Shown: positions 1 to 8,557 of the stretch, piece after piece
Layout of the letters: the number at the start of each line of letters is the position of its first letter
Position numbering within the stretch: position 1 is the stretch's first letter
Source: Paraburkholderia caffeinitolerans
GTDB taxonomy: Bacteria; Pseudomonadota; Gammaproteobacteria; Burkholderiales; Burkholderiaceae
DNA length: 64,000 bases
Direction: 5' to 3'
Assembly (NCBI RefSeq): GCF_902859945.1
Contig: NZ_CADIKL010000004.1
Coordinates: 1-64,000, forward strand
The notes under the pieces: generated by a model
The model's database searches: none
Seen by the model: the letters and a program-made list of their open reading frames with translations, nothing else
Told to the model about the DNA's origin: nothing
Made by a program: the position numbers and the translations under genes

Positions 1-269
1 CGGTCTCTCTCGAGACCGGTCGCTCACTCAAAGTGCTGACAGGTTTTCTGAATAAATTCAAAAACCTGACTTACTTTTGTGTGAGACTCTTGATACTTTC
101 GCTACTCCCGGTCACTCCCGAAGGAATCACCAGGTCACGAAACCCATCAAGCGCCCACACTTATCGGCTGTAAATTTTTAAAGATCGATCGCGAAGTTGC
201 CGCGCAGTTTCGTTCAAACAACCACTCAACTACCGGCTTCTTTCTGCGTTGCTGCGTCAGCAGCAGAGA
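1..269 (-). other. 5' leader of an rRNA operon (16S gene lies off the left edge)
   Basis: Read on the minus strand, this is the untranslated leader between an rRNA promoter and the 16S gene. It contains the A/T-rich boxA-like stretch GATCTTTAAAAATTTACAG (about 170-188), followed by the sequence typical of Burkholderia 16S upstream regions. Two hairpins lie close to the edge: positions 1-18 (CGGTCTC/GAGACCG) and 41-67 (AGGTTTT/AAAACCT), probably part of antitermination or processing structure. The 16S sequence itself is not in the window. Assignment rests on recognising the leader and the strong promoter upstream of it. Confidence 0.75.
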
Positions 270-275
270 AACGAG

Positions 276-304
276 ATTATGCAGACTCTTTCGCGTTTCG
301 TCAA
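276..304 (-). promoter_or_regulatory. rRNA operon sigma-70 promoter
   Basis: On the minus strand TTGACG (-35, 299-304) and CATAAT (-10, 276-281) are separated by exactly 17 bp. An A-tract lies just upstream of the -35, consistent with an UP element. Transcription would start near 268-270 and run left into the rRNA leader. The near-consensus hexamers and position fit a major rrn promoter. Confidence 0.75.
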
Positions 305-454
305 CATCTTTTTTAACGTCACCGTTTAAAAACTGTCGACTTCCACACCCCCGCCGTTTCTCGCGGCAGGCTTCGCTGCCGGACTTCAGCTAGCGAAGGG
401 GGCGAATCTTAGCGCTAGCGAATCAGATGCGCAAGCCCCCTGCGAACAAATACC

Positions 455-1714
455 TTACTTCCCGATCAACGCCGCCAGCGGGACAGCGTTCGCCATCGCC
501 GCGTAGCCCGCGTCGCTCGGGTGAATATGGTCGCCGCTGTCGTATTCACTGCGCAAGCGCAGCGGATCGGCGGGGTTGCGCAGCGCCGCATCGAAGTCCA
601 CCACGCCATCGAATGCATGGCTAGTGCGGATCCACTCGTTCACCTTCACACGGATCGCTTCGCGTTCCGGCGGCAGCGCCGCCGGCGTGAGCGTCGCGCC
701 GAGAATGCGCACGCCGCGAGCATGCGCAGCCGCAATCACGCGCCGATACCCTGCAATCAGGTCGTCGGCATTCACGCGCGTATGCGGGAAATCGCAGTCG
801 AGGCCCGAGCGCGCCGGCATCGCCTGGAAGTTGATGTCGTTGATGCCGATGAGCAGTACGGCCGCCCGCACGCCCGGACGCAGCGCGTCGCGTTCGAAGC
901 GCCGCTCGAGCGCCTCACCGTAGCAAGGAGAATCGCTCAACAGGCGGTTGCCGCTGATCCCCATATCGATCACAGCCAGATTGGCGCTCTGCTCGCGCGC
1001 GAGACGGCGCGCCAGCGCATCGGGCCAGCGCCGGTTTTCATTGAGCGATGAACGCATGCCGTCGGTGATGGAGTCGCCGATCGCGGCAATCGTCGACGCC
1101 CCCGGCGCCTCGACCGCCAGCCCCGTCACCCACGCATATTGCGTGAAGCGCTGGGTGAACGCGCCGATCGACGGATCAGCCACGTGGTCGCCGGGGCGGG
1201 ACACATAGTTCAGCTGGCTCGCCACCCGATGCCAGGCAACCATCTTCTGCTGAGCGCCCATGAAGGTGCTAACTGCATATGGCGCGCCGCGCTTCAGACC
1301 GATTCGAACCGGATCGCTGTCGAGCTCGGCGCCGGGCGGCAAGGACACCGACGTCCGCCCACCAAACGTCACTCGCACCGTCCCGGCCTCGCTGACCGCC
1401 GCACCGCCAGCCGACGGCGCAATCGCCATTGCCTCGATCACGAGCGGCGTGCGCCCATAGAGATTGCTGATATGCACACGCGCGACATCGCCGCCGAGCG
1501 TCGGATAGACGATCTGCCTGACCGTCCGGCCGGCGACGTCCGGCGCGCGATAGAGCGGCGGCAGCGCATCGCGTTGGGGAATGGACTGCAGCGGCGTCGC
1601 CCAGCTCGTCACCCATGGGGCGCCGGAAGGCTGTTCGGCAAATACAGGCGCGGAAAAAGCGAGTGCAACGAGCAGCGCGGAACCAGCCGCGGTGGTGGCG
1701 AGGGAAATCTTCAT
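455..1714 (-). CDS. Secreted SGNH/GDSL-family hydrolase
   Basis: Predicted exported esterase/lipase-like hydrolase of 419 residues. The start is placed at the Met of MKISLATT because a clean signal peptide follows (ending near VFAEQ); an in-frame ATG 39 bases upstream (1753) is possible. SGNH blocks are visible: the GDS nucleophile motif (AAIGDSITDG), the Gly block (GISGNRL), the Asn block (IGINDI) and the C-terminal Asp-His block (DHIHPSDAGY). The N-terminal part (about residues 20-190) is the extra beta-rich domain seen in long GDSL esterases. Natural substrate is unknown. It is transcribed toward the rRNA operon, with no obvious terminator between them. Confidence 0.85.
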   Translation of the reverse strand: MKISLATTAAGSALLVALAFSAPVFAEQPSGAPWVTSWATPLQSIPQRDALPPLYRAPDVAGRTVRQIVYPTLGGDVARVHISNLYGRTPLVIEAMAIAPSAGGAAVSEAGTVRVTFGGRTSVSLPPGAELDSDPVRIGLKRGAPYAVSTFMGAQQKMVAWHRVASQLNYVSRPGDHVADPSIGAFTQRFTQYAWVTGLAVEAPGASTIAAIGDSITDGMRSSLNENRRWPDALARRLAREQSANLAVIDMGISGNRLLSDSPCYGEALERRFERDALRPGVRAAVLLIGINDINFQAMPARSGLDCDFPHTRVNADDLIAGYRRVIAAAHARGVRILGATLTPAALPPEREAIRVKVNEWIRTSHAFDGVVDFDAALRNPADPLRLRSEYDSGDHIHPSDAGYAAMANAVPLAALIGK

Positions 1715-1931
1715 CCGGAAATGAGTGAGGGAGTAAGCGGGCAAAGCGCCCATTGTGCCGCATAGCCCGGCCCGCGACCTTCTATCGTCCTGACAAAAGT
1801 AATGCCCGTCGATAGTGCAAGCTACGCGCGAAATCCGCCACGCTCAGCCGTCCATCCACTAAAACTCAGTAGCGGCGCACCCGAAGTTCGCACCGCACTC
1901 GAGCTCCTTTTGACAAAGCGCAAAAAATTGA

Positions 1932-1959
1932 TTTACCGACCGGTCGGTTGGTTTATACT
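1932..1959 (+). promoter_or_regulatory. paaA promoter with palindromic PaaR-type operator
   Basis: A perfect 14-bp palindrome ACCGACCGGTCGGT (1935-1948) lies between a candidate -35 (TTTACC, 1932-1937; or TTGATT, 1928-1933) and -10 (TATACT, 1954-1959). An operator inside the spacer implies repression by steric block. A conserved palindrome of this kind is known at phenylacetate promoters in Burkholderia, where the TetR regulator PaaR acts; a PaaR-like gene lies downstream in this window. Confidence 0.75.
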
Positions 1960-1991
1960 GCGCCATACCCAACACCGACGAGAGCGTCTTC

Positions 1992-2990
1992 ATGTACACG
2001 CAATCCCTCGACATTCCCGGCAATGTCGCTCCGCTCGATGCGGACGCGGCATCGCCAGAGCAGGCGCAGTTCGACGCCATCATGGCCGCCGACGGCAAGA
2101 TCGAGCCGCAGGACTGGATGCCCGAAGCCTATCGCAAGACGCTCGTGCGCCAGATTTCGCAACACGCGCACTCGGAAATCGTCGGGATGCTGCCAGAAGG
2201 CAACTGGATCTCGCGCGCGCCAAGCCTCAAGCGCAAGGCCATCCTGCTTGCCAAGGTGCAAGACGAAGCGGGCCACGGCCTCTATCTGTATAGCGCGGCG
2301 GAAACGCTCGGCGTTTCGCGCGACCAGCTGGTCGACGCGCTGCACGCCGGCAAGGCCAAGTATTCGAGCATCTTCAATTATCCGACGCCCACATGGGCCG
2401 ATGTCGGCGTGATCGGCTGGCTCGTCGACGGCGCTGCGATCATGAACCAGATCCCGCTGTGCCGCTGCACCTACGGCCCGTATGCACGCGCGATGATCCG
2501 CATCTGCAAGGAAGAGTCGTTCCACCAGCGTCAGGGCTTCGACGCCCTGCTCGCCATGATGCAAGGCACCGAAGCGCAGCGAGTGCTGGTCCAGCAGGCC
2601 GTGAACCGCTGGTGGTGGCCGGTGCTGATGATGTTCGGCCCGAGCGACGCCGATTCGGTCCACAGCAACCAGTCGGCCAAATGGGGGATCAAGCGCATCT
2701 CTAACGACGATCTGCGCCAGAAGTTCGTCGACGCCACGGTCGAGCAGGCCAAGGTGCTGGGCGTCACGTTGCCCGACCTCGATCTGAAATGGAACGAAGC
2801 ACGCGGTCACTACGACTATGGCGTGATCGACTGGGAAGAATTCTGGCGCGTCGTGAACGGCGACGGCCCGTGCAATCGCGAACGTCTCGGCACGCGCGTG
2901 AAGGCGCACAACGAAGGTGCCTGGGTGCGCGAAGCCGCCCTCGCCCATGCCGAAAAGCAGCGTCAGCGCGCCGAAAAGCACGCCGCGTAA
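1992..2990 (+). CDS. paaA: 1,2-phenylacetyl-CoA epoxidase, catalytic subunit PaaA
   Basis: Catalytic subunit of the multicomponent mono-oxygenase that epoxidises the ring of phenylacetyl-CoA, the first ring-attack step of aerobic phenylacetate breakdown. At 332 residues it has the usual family length and reads as PaaA throughout, with carboxylate-bridged di-iron helices containing ExxH-type motifs (DEAGHG near residue 92; KEESFHQRQ near residue 175). It is the first gene of paaABCDE and sits about 30 bases beyond the operator-containing promoter. The start codon directly follows the leader; the ribosome site is weak (gagagcgtc). Confidence 0.97.
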   Translation: MYTQSLDIPGNVAPLDADAASPEQAQFDAIMAADGKIEPQDWMPEAYRKTLVRQISQHAHSEIVGMLPEGNWISRAPSLKRKAILLAKVQDEAGHGLYLYSAAETLGVSRDQLVDALHAGKAKYSSIFNYPTPTWADVGVIGWLVDGAAIMNQIPLCRCTYGPYARAMIRICKEESFHQRQGFDALLAMMQGTEAQRVLVQQAVNRWWWPVLMMFGPSDADSVHSNQSAKWGIKRISNDDLRQKFVDATVEQAKVLGVTLPDLDLKWNEARGHYDYGVIDWEEFWRVVNGDGPCNRERLGTRVKAHNEGAWVREAALAHAEKQRQRAEKHAA

Positions 2991-3032
2991 CCAACCGCCT
3001 AACCAATATTGGAAGCAGGAAGGAGATCCACG

Positions 3033-3317
3033 ATGAACAAGGAATGGCCGATCTGGGAAGTGTTCGTGCGCAGCAAGCAGGGCCTCGATCACAAACACTG
3101 CGGCAGCCTGCACGCCAGCGACGCCTCGATGGCGCTGCGCATGGCGCGCGACGTCTATACGCGCCGTCAGGAAGGCGTGAGCATTTGGGTGGTGCCGTCG
3201 TCGGCGATCACGGCTTCGGATCCCAGCGAGAAGGCCGAACTCTTCGAGCCGGCCGGCGACAAGATCTATCGCCACCCGACGTTCTACACGCTGCCCGATG
3301 AAGTCAACCACATGTAA
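3033..3317 (+). CDS. paaB: 1,2-phenylacetyl-CoA epoxidase subunit PaaB
   Basis: Small (94-residue) structural subunit of the phenylacetyl-CoA epoxidase, thought to bridge PaaAC units. The ATG at MNKEWPIWEVF is chosen over an upstream in-frame start because AGGAGAT lies 6-12 bases before it and because family members start with this motif. The conserved FVRSKQGLDHKHCGSLHA segment is visible. It is 42 bases downstream of paaA and 10 bases upstream of paaC, in one operon. Confidence 0.96.
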   Translation: MNKEWPIWEVFVRSKQGLDHKHCGSLHASDASMALRMARDVYTRRQEGVSIWVVPSSAITASDPSEKAELFEPAGDKIYRHPTFYTLPDEVNHM

Positions 3318-3327
3318 GAGCGCCCAC

Positions 3328-4134
3328 ATGACGACGCCCACGCAAGAACATCTGGCATATGTGCTGCGCCTTGCCGATACGGCGCTGATCCTCGGTCAGC
3401 GCAACACGGAATGGTGCGGCCACGGCCCGATCCTCGAAGAGGACATCGCGCTCGCCAACATGAGCCTCGACCTGATCGGCCAGGCGCGCCTGCTCTACAC
3501 GCACGCCGCCACGCTCGAAAAGGCGCTCAACGGCCGCGAACGCACCGAGGACGATTACGCCTACTTCCGCGCCGAGCGCGAATTCGCGAACTACACGCTC
3601 GCGGAACTGCCCCACTTCGGCCCGCTCGCCGGCACCACGCATTCGGCCAACGATTACGCCGTGACGATTGTGCGCAACTTTCTCTACGCCGCGCTGATGG
3701 GGCATCTATGGACCGCGCTGCTGCGTTCCGCCGACCCGCAACTGGCTGCGATCGCGGAACGTTCGATCAAGGAAACGCGCTACCACGTCCATCATGCGCG
3801 CGAGTGGCTGATCCGCTTCGGCGACGGCACGGAAGAATCGCATCGCCGCGCCCAGGCCGCGCTCGACTGGCTGATGCCGTATACACGCGAGTTCTTCAGC
3901 ACCGACGCCGTGGAAACGGCTGTCGCCGAAGCCGGCATCGCGCCGCTCACGGCGCAGTTCGAAGCCGCGTGGCGCGCCGACGTGGAAGCCGCGTTCGAAG
4001 AAGCGACGCTCACCGCGCCCGCGCCTGTAAAGCACGTCACGACCGGCAAGTTCGGAGAGCACTCGGAACACATGGGCTTCGTGCTCGCCGAGATGCAAAG
4101 CCTCGCGCGCCAGCATCCGGGCGCACGCTGGTAA
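3328..4134 (+). CDS. paaC: 1,2-phenylacetyl-CoA epoxidase subunit PaaC
   Basis: Structural subunit (268 residues) that pairs with PaaA; a ferritin-like helical fold that usually lacks the active di-iron centre. Start taken at MTTPTQEHL, 10 bases after paaB. Conserved PaaC segments include GQRNTEWCGHGPILEEDIAL and RYHVHHAREWLIRFGDGTEES. It is followed after 41 bases by paaD with a good ribosome site. No unusual feature. Confidence 0.96.
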   Translation: MTTPTQEHLAYVLRLADTALILGQRNTEWCGHGPILEEDIALANMSLDLIGQARLLYTHAATLEKALNGRERTEDDYAYFRAEREFANYTLAELPHFGPLAGTTHSANDYAVTIVRNFLYAALMGHLWTALLRSADPQLAAIAERSIKETRYHVHHAREWLIRFGDGTEESHRRAQAALDWLMPYTREFFSTDAVETAVAEAGIAPLTAQFEAAWRADVEAAFEEATLTAPAPVKHVTTGKFGEHSEHMGFVLAEMQSLARQHPGARW

Positions 4135-4175
4135 GCGCCCACGGTTTCACACTCGCAGGAAAAGAGGAAGTCACG

Positions 4176-4712
4176 ATGCAAGCGACCGCAGATCAAGCGC
4201 TCGAGCGTGCGTGGGAAGTGCTGGAAACGGTGCCCGATCCGGAAATCCCGGTCGTGTCGATCCGTGAACTGGGCATCCTGCGCGACGTGCGCCGCGCCGC
4301 CGACGGCCAGATCGAAGTGATCATCACGCCCACCTATTCGGGTTGCCCGGCGATGTCACAGATCGCCGAGGACGTCGCGCACGCGCTCGATATCGCCGAA
4401 CTTGCGCCCTACCGCATCGAGACCACCCTCACGCCCGCGTGGACCACCGACTGGATCACCGACGCCGCGCGCGAGAAGCTGCGCGCCTACGGCATCGCGC
4501 CGCCCACCGGCAACTGCGGCGGCGGCACGGCGCCGGCCGGCGAACAGCCCATCTCCTTCATGGCGAAACCGAAGCTGCTGCCCGCACCCGCTTGCCCACA
4601 CTGCGGCTCGCACCATACCGAGCGCCTCGCGCAATTCGGCTCGACCGCGTGCAAGGCGCTGTACCGCTGCATCGATTGCCGCGAACCCTTCGACTACTTC
4701 AAACCGTACTGA
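4176..4712 (+). CDS. paaD: Phenylacetate pathway protein PaaD (DUF59/MIP18 with zinc ribbon)
   Basis: Accessory protein needed for a functional epoxidase, probably for iron-sulfur or di-iron assembly. It has 178 residues: an N-terminal DUF59/MIP18 domain (VPDPEIPVVSIRELGILRDV around residue 20; TYSGCPAM with the conserved Cys) and a C-terminal zinc-ribbon-like part (CPHCGSHHT and CIDC, residues about 140-170). The start follows GAGGAAGTCACG. The stop is separated from the paaE ATG by one base, suggesting translational coupling. Confidence 0.95.
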   Translation: MQATADQALERAWEVLETVPDPEIPVVSIRELGILRDVRRAADGQIEVIITPTYSGCPAMSQIAEDVAHALDIAELAPYRIETTLTPAWTTDWITDAAREKLRAYGIAPPTGNCGGGTAPAGEQPISFMAKPKLLPAPACPHCGSHHTERLAQFGSTACKALYRCIDCREPFDYFKPY

Positions 4713-4713
4713 T

Positions 4714-5802
4714 ATGGCCACTCCGCAATTCCATTCGCTGCGCATCCGCGAAGTGCGGCCCGAAACCGCGGACGCGGTCTCTGTCGCTTTCGAAGTCCCG
4801 CCCGAGCTGCGCGACGCGTATCGCTTTACCCAGGGGCAGTTCGTCACGCTCAAGACCCACATCGAAGGCGAGGAAACGCGCCGTTCATATTCGATCTGCG
4901 TCGGCGTGACCGACTACGACCGCGACGGCGAGTTGCGCATCGGCATCAAGCGTGTACGCGGCGGCCGCTTCTCGAACTTCGCGTTCGAGCAGCTTGCACC
5001 GGGCCACGAAATCGACGTGATGACGCCCGATGGTCGCTTTTTCACGCACCTGAACGCGGAGCACGGCAAGCACTATGTGGCGTTCTCAGGTGGCTCGGGC
5101 ATCACGCCGGTGCTCGCGATCATCAAGACGACGCTGGAAACGGAGCCGCGCAGCACGTTCACGCTGGTCTACGGCAACCGCAGTGTCGACCAGATCATGT
5201 TCGCCGAGGACCTGGAAGACCTGAAGAACCGTTATATGGATCGCTTCCGGCTCTATCACGTGCTTTCCGACGACATTCAGGACGTCGAGCTCTTCAACGG
5301 CGTGCTCGATCAGGCCAAATGCGCGGAGTTCCTCGCGGCGCTGCTGCCGGTCGACGAAATCGACGAAGCGTTCATCTGCGGCCCGGCGCCGATGATGGAC
5401 GCCGCCGAAGCCGCGCTCAAGGAAGCTGGCCTGCCGCAGCCGAAGGTGCACGTCGAGCGCTTCGGCTCGCCGCTGCCGCAGGCGGGCGTGCCGGCGGTCG
5501 AGATCACCGAAAGTACGCCGGCCGCCGATCTGGAGATCGTCATCGACGGCAAGAAGCGCAAGATGCGCCTGCCCTACGAGGGTGTGAGCCTGCTCGACGT
5601 CGGCCTGAAAGCGGGGCTCGCGCTGCCCTACGCGTGCAAGGGCGGCGTGTGCTGCACCTGCCGCGCGAAGGTGCTCGAGGGCGAAGTGAAGATGGACAAG
5701 AACTACACGCTCGAAGAACAGGAAGTGCAGGACGGGTTCGTGCTCACCTGCCAGTGCCATCCGGTCAGCGAGCGCGTGGTGGTGAGCTTCGACGAACGAT
5801 GA
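4714..5802 (+). CDS. paaE: 1,2-phenylacetyl-CoA epoxidase reductase PaaE
   Basis: NADPH-dependent FAD/[2Fe-2S] reductase (362 residues) that delivers electrons to the PaaA di-iron centre. Order: FAD-binding barrel (RRSYSIC near residue 53), NAD(P)-binding domain (FSGGSGITPVLAI near 125; FICGPAPMMDA near 220), and a C-terminal plant-type ferredoxin domain with the cluster motif CKGGVCCTC near residue 307 and a final Cys in LTCQCHP. Last gene of the paaABCDE operon; a 22-bp-stem terminator follows about 115 bases downstream. Confidence 0.97.
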   Translation: MATPQFHSLRIREVRPETADAVSVAFEVPPELRDAYRFTQGQFVTLKTHIEGEETRRSYSICVGVTDYDRDGELRIGIKRVRGGRFSNFAFEQLAPGHEIDVMTPDGRFFTHLNAEHGKHYVAFSGGSGITPVLAIIKTTLETEPRSTFTLVYGNRSVDQIMFAEDLEDLKNRYMDRFRLYHVLSDDIQDVELFNGVLDQAKCAEFLAALLPVDEIDEAFICGPAPMMDAAEAALKEAGLPQPKVHVERFGSPLPQAGVPAVEITESTPAADLEIVIDGKKRKMRLPYEGVSLLDVGLKAGLALPYACKGGVCCTCRAKVLEGEVKMDKNYTLEEQEVQDGFVLTCQCHPVSERVVVSFDER

Positions 5803-5917
5803 TGAAAGCGGCGGGGCCTGTGCGTGCCCCTGCCACGCGGTCCAGCGTCATCAGGATTCGGGAATAAGCCTTAGATCAACGACACGCTTTCAGCCCTCCG
5901 GCGATCCGCTTACACTA

Positions 5918-5974
5918 GGGGCCGCCCGCCGGTGTTGCAGCGCAGCGATGCAACACCGGCGGGCGGCCCCTTTT
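5918..5974 (+). terminator. Strong hairpin terminator after paaE
   Basis: A perfect 22-bp inverted repeat (5918-5939 with 5949-5970), 9-nt loop GCGCAGCGA, then TTTTGTCTTT. It should end the paaABCDE transcript and separates it from the DUF1835-paaR pair. The stem is unusually long for a plain terminator. Confidence 0.85.
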
Positions 5975-6031
5975 GTCTTTGGCGCGCATTCAGGCGTCTT
6001 CGGCGTTCGACCCGAACGCAACGAGTTGTCG

Positions 6032-6943
6032 ATGACCACGATCCACCTCATCCACGGCGAGCCGGCAGCGGCTGCGCTGCTCCAGGCCCTCGAGGCCCGT
6101 GAAGCTTCGCGCGGCAGCGAAACCGCTGGTGCGGCGGGAACAGCCGCGCACGTGATCGCACTTGCCGACGACCTGACGGCCGGGCCTCTGCGCGACATCG
6201 ACGAGGCCGGCGACCCGGGCGCCGCACAGCGCGCGGCTTTCTGGCAGCGCCTTGGCGGCGTGTCCGAGACACTCGTCCAGGACGACTGCATGGCGCTTGC
6301 CGCGCTGGAGGCCGACGATTCTCACGTGGTGATCTGGCACACGCCCGATGCTGCCGACCAACTCGCGCTGCGGCGCGCCTGCTACCGGCTGCGCAACGCG
6401 CCGCAGCGCCTGAACGAAGTGCGCCTCGCCGCCGGCGACCTGGCCGGCCCGCCCGACGCCACTGCCGCGCGCCTTCTGGCGCACCTGCCGGACGCCGCGC
6501 CGATTTCGGTGCTGCGCATCACCCGGCTCGCGCTCGAATGGCAGGAAGCGAAATTCGCCAACGGCGAGATGCGCCGATGGCGCAACAATACGTTCACGAG
6601 CGGCACGTGGGCCGATCTGGATACGCTGATCCTCGAGATCCTTGGCGCGGCCACGCTAGAGGGTGCGCACGCCAGGCCGGGCACGGCAGGCACGCCCTGG
6701 CTCGCATGCGACACGCTCGGCGCAGCGCTCGTGCGGCGTGGCGCGGGCTTCACGGTCGGCGAGCCGCTAGTGCTCTGGCGCCTGCGCGAACTAGCCACGG
6801 CCGGCGAATTGCGTCTGCGCGACGACATGTGCGTCGCCCGCGCGAGCGCTGCTGAATCCTGCGCAGGCGCCGCCGCCCACGGCTCGCGCGCAGCACGTCC
6901 CTCGCTCCCCCATACCGCCGCCCATCTTTCCTTTTCCCGCTGA
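6032..6943 (+). CDS. DUF1835 domain-containing protein
   Basis: Protein of 303 residues of unknown function. The N-terminal part (TTIHLIHGEPAAAALLQAL ... DDLTAGPLRDI ... HVVIWHTPDAADQLALRR) matches the DUF1835 pattern, and the C-terminal third (LALEWQEAKFANGEMRRW ... LVLWRLRELATAGELRLRDD) resembles the companion DUF3658 domain. An upstream in-frame ATG at 5948 lies inside the terminator stem and is therefore unlikely; the start at MTTIHLIHG is used although its ribosome site is poor. Only 6 bases separate it from the TetR gene, so the two are almost certainly co-expressed. A role in phenylacetate metabolism is not shown. Confidence 0.8.
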   Translation: MTTIHLIHGEPAAAALLQALEAREASRGSETAGAAGTAAHVIALADDLTAGPLRDIDEAGDPGAAQRAAFWQRLGGVSETLVQDDCMALAALEADDSHVVIWHTPDAADQLALRRACYRLRNAPQRLNEVRLAAGDLAGPPDATAARLLAHLPDAAPISVLRITRLALEWQEAKFANGEMRRWRNNTFTSGTWADLDTLILEILGAATLEGAHARPGTAGTPWLACDTLGAALVRRGAGFTVGEPLVLWRLRELATAGELRLRDDMCVARASAAESCAGAAAHGSRAARPSLPHTAAHLSFSR

Positions 6944-6949
6944 CACGCC

Positions 6950-7552
6950 ATGGCACGCACCCGAGCGCCCGACCACGAAACGCAACGCGACCAGATTCTC
7001 GAGCTTGCGGCAGCCAAGTTCGCACAGACGAGCTATCCGAGCACGTCGATGTCCGACCTCGCGGCGGCGAGCGGGACCTCGAAAGCGCGCCTCTACCACT
7101 ATTACGAGAGCAAGGAAGCCATCCTCTTCGACCTGCTCGACCGCTACACGAAGCGGCTGATGCTGATCATTGCCGAGGTGGAAGGCGCCAGCCAGCGGCG
7201 GGGCCTGAACGAGCACGAGACGTTCGCCGAGCTGATCCGCGCATTCCTCGCCGAATACGAGACCTCGCACAGCCGCCATGTGGCGCTGCTCAACGACGTG
7301 AAGTACCTCGTCGATTCACAACGCGAGATTGTCCTGAACCGCCAGCGCGACGTGGTCGCCGCGTTCACGCGCCAGCTTGCTCGCGCCTACCCCGGCCGCG
7401 TCACGGCGGAGAATCAGACCTCGCTGACCATGATGGTGTTCGGCATGATCAACTGGACCTTCACCTGGCTCAAGCCGGGCGGGCGCATGGGCTACCGGGA
7501 CTTCGCGGAGCAGGTCATCGAGATGATCGACCACGGCCTGAAGGCCGCCTGA
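6950..7552 (+). CDS. paaR: TetR-family regulator, probable PaaR
   Basis: TetR-type repressor of 200 residues. The N-terminal helix-turn-helix is clear (SMSDLAAASGTSKARLYHYYESKEAIL, residues about 27-55); the C-terminal half is the ligand-binding helical domain. Its place downstream of paaABCDE matches the gene for PaaR in Burkholderia, which represses phenylacetate genes and is relieved by phenylacetyl-CoA. The palindrome in the paaA promoter is the probable target. No such palindrome is seen directly in front of this gene, so it may not be self-regulated. Confidence 0.85.
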   Translation: MARTRAPDHETQRDQILELAAAKFAQTSYPSTSMSDLAAASGTSKARLYHYYESKEAILFDLLDRYTKRLMLIIAEVEGASQRRGLNEHETFAELIRAFLAEYETSHSRHVALLNDVKYLVDSQREIVLNRQRDVVAAFTRQLARAYPGRVTAENQTSLTMMVFGMINWTFTWLKPGGRMGYRDFAEQVIEMIDHGLKAA

Positions 7553-7708
7553 TCAGCCACGATTTTTCAGATCGAATTGATGCATCGCAACAAGACATGC
7601 CGACACAATAATTGATGCGTCAAGTTATCCAAAAATAATATCTGTTTAAAATCAACTGATTACGACTGAATTCTGAAAAATTAGACGCAGCCCTCAGGCC
7701 ACAAATAC

Positions 7709-7744
7709 GGGTTTTCCCTAGATCACACCCAGGGTTTCCGCTAG
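7709..7744 (+). promoter_or_regulatory. Tandem 13-bp direct repeat upstream of the acetyltransferase gene
   Basis: GGGTTTTCCCTAG (7709-7721) and GGGTTTCCGCTAG (7732-7744) match at 11 of 13 positions with a 23-bp start-to-start distance (about two helical turns). The second copy overlaps TAGAAT, a candidate -10, about 60 bases before the GNAT start codon. The spacing suggests binding sites for a regulator on one face of the helix. No good -35 hexamer is present, which would fit an activated promoter. Confidence 0.4.
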
Positions 7745-7803
7745 AATTCGTTTTGCATCGCATCATGCATGCGCTGCACCTCGCATTCCAAGGAGAACCC
7801 ATC

Positions 7804-8469
7804 ATGACCCAGTATCCGACCCCAACCAACGAGCCCATCCTGCCGTCCGGCCGCTCGCTGTCGTCCGGTCATTCGCCGGCCATGGTGCGCGTCCTCACCT
7901 CCGCCGATCGCGAGCGCCTGCTGACTCACTTCCTCGCGCTCGACACCGAGGACCGCCTCCTGCGCTTCGGCCAGGCCGCACCGGACCATGTGATCGAGAA
8001 CTACGTCCGCTCGATGGACTTCACGCGCGACACCGTCTTCGGCGTGTTCGATCACCAACTGCAACTCATGGGCGTCGGCCACCTGGCCTATCTGCCGGCG
8101 GACGGCAACGGCCGCACAGCCGAGTTCGGCGTCTCCGTGCTCGAAGCCGCGCGCGGCCAGGGCGTCGGCACGAAGCTGTTCGAACGCGCCGCTATTCGCA
8201 GCCGCAACACGCACGTCACGACGCTCTATATGCACTGCCTGTCGCGCAACTCGACCATGATGCATATCGCGAAGAAGTCGGGCATGAAGATCGAGTACGC
8301 CTACGGCGAAGCCGATGCGTACCTCTCGCTCGATCCCGCCGACCAGAGCAGCATCATCGCGGAAATGCTTCAAGAGCAGGCTGCCGTGTTCGACTACGCG
8401 CTCAAGCGCCAGGCCCGCCAGGCGTCGCGGCTGATCGAGACGATCCTCCCGCAAGCGGTTGCGGCATGA
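7804..8469 (+). CDS. GNAT-family N-acetyltransferase
   Basis: Acetyl-CoA-dependent acetyltransferase of 221 residues, substrate unknown. The start at MTQYPTPTNEP is fixed by AAGGAGAACCCATC. The GNAT core is recognisable: strand 4 region FGVSVLEAARGQGVGTKLFERAAIRS with the acetyl-CoA loop (R/Q)GQGVG, followed by TLYMHCLSRNSTMMHIAKKSGM. The N-terminal 30 residues look disordered and the C-terminal 40 helical. It stands alone between a repeat-containing upstream region and a bidirectional terminator. Protein-lysine or small-molecule acetylation cannot be told apart from sequence. Confidence 0.85.
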   Translation: MTQYPTPTNEPILPSGRSLSSGHSPAMVRVLTSADRERLLTHFLALDTEDRLLRFGQAAPDHVIENYVRSMDFTRDTVFGVFDHQLQLMGVGHLAYLPADGNGRTAEFGVSVLEAARGQGVGTKLFERAAIRSRNTHVTTLYMHCLSRNSTMMHIAKKSGMKIEYAYGEADAYLSLDPADQSSIIAEMLQEQAAVFDYALKRQARQASRLIETILPQAVAA

Positions 8470-8497
8470 CTCCTGCCCCATCGGGTGAAGTAAATCG

Positions 8498-8525
8498 AAA
8501 AAAAGCGGCTTCGGCCGCTTTTTTT
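8498..8525. terminator. Bidirectional hairpin terminator
   Basis: AAAAAAGCGGC - TTCG - GCCGCTTTTTTTT: a stable UUCG-type tetraloop stem with A-tract and T-tract on the two sides. It lies between the convergent acetyltransferase and Lrp-family genes and can terminate both. Confidence 0.85.
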
Positions 8526-8557
8526 ACATCTGCCGGGCGGAGTGGGCACGCGACGGC

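Noticed and set aside
1..454. 16S rRNA gene at the left edge
   Set aside because: Only leader and promoter sequence is present; the 16S start motif is not in the window.
1953..3341. 462-codon minus-strand frame opposite paaA-paaB
   Set aside because: Overlaps genes of certain identity; composition typical of a reverse-frame artefact.
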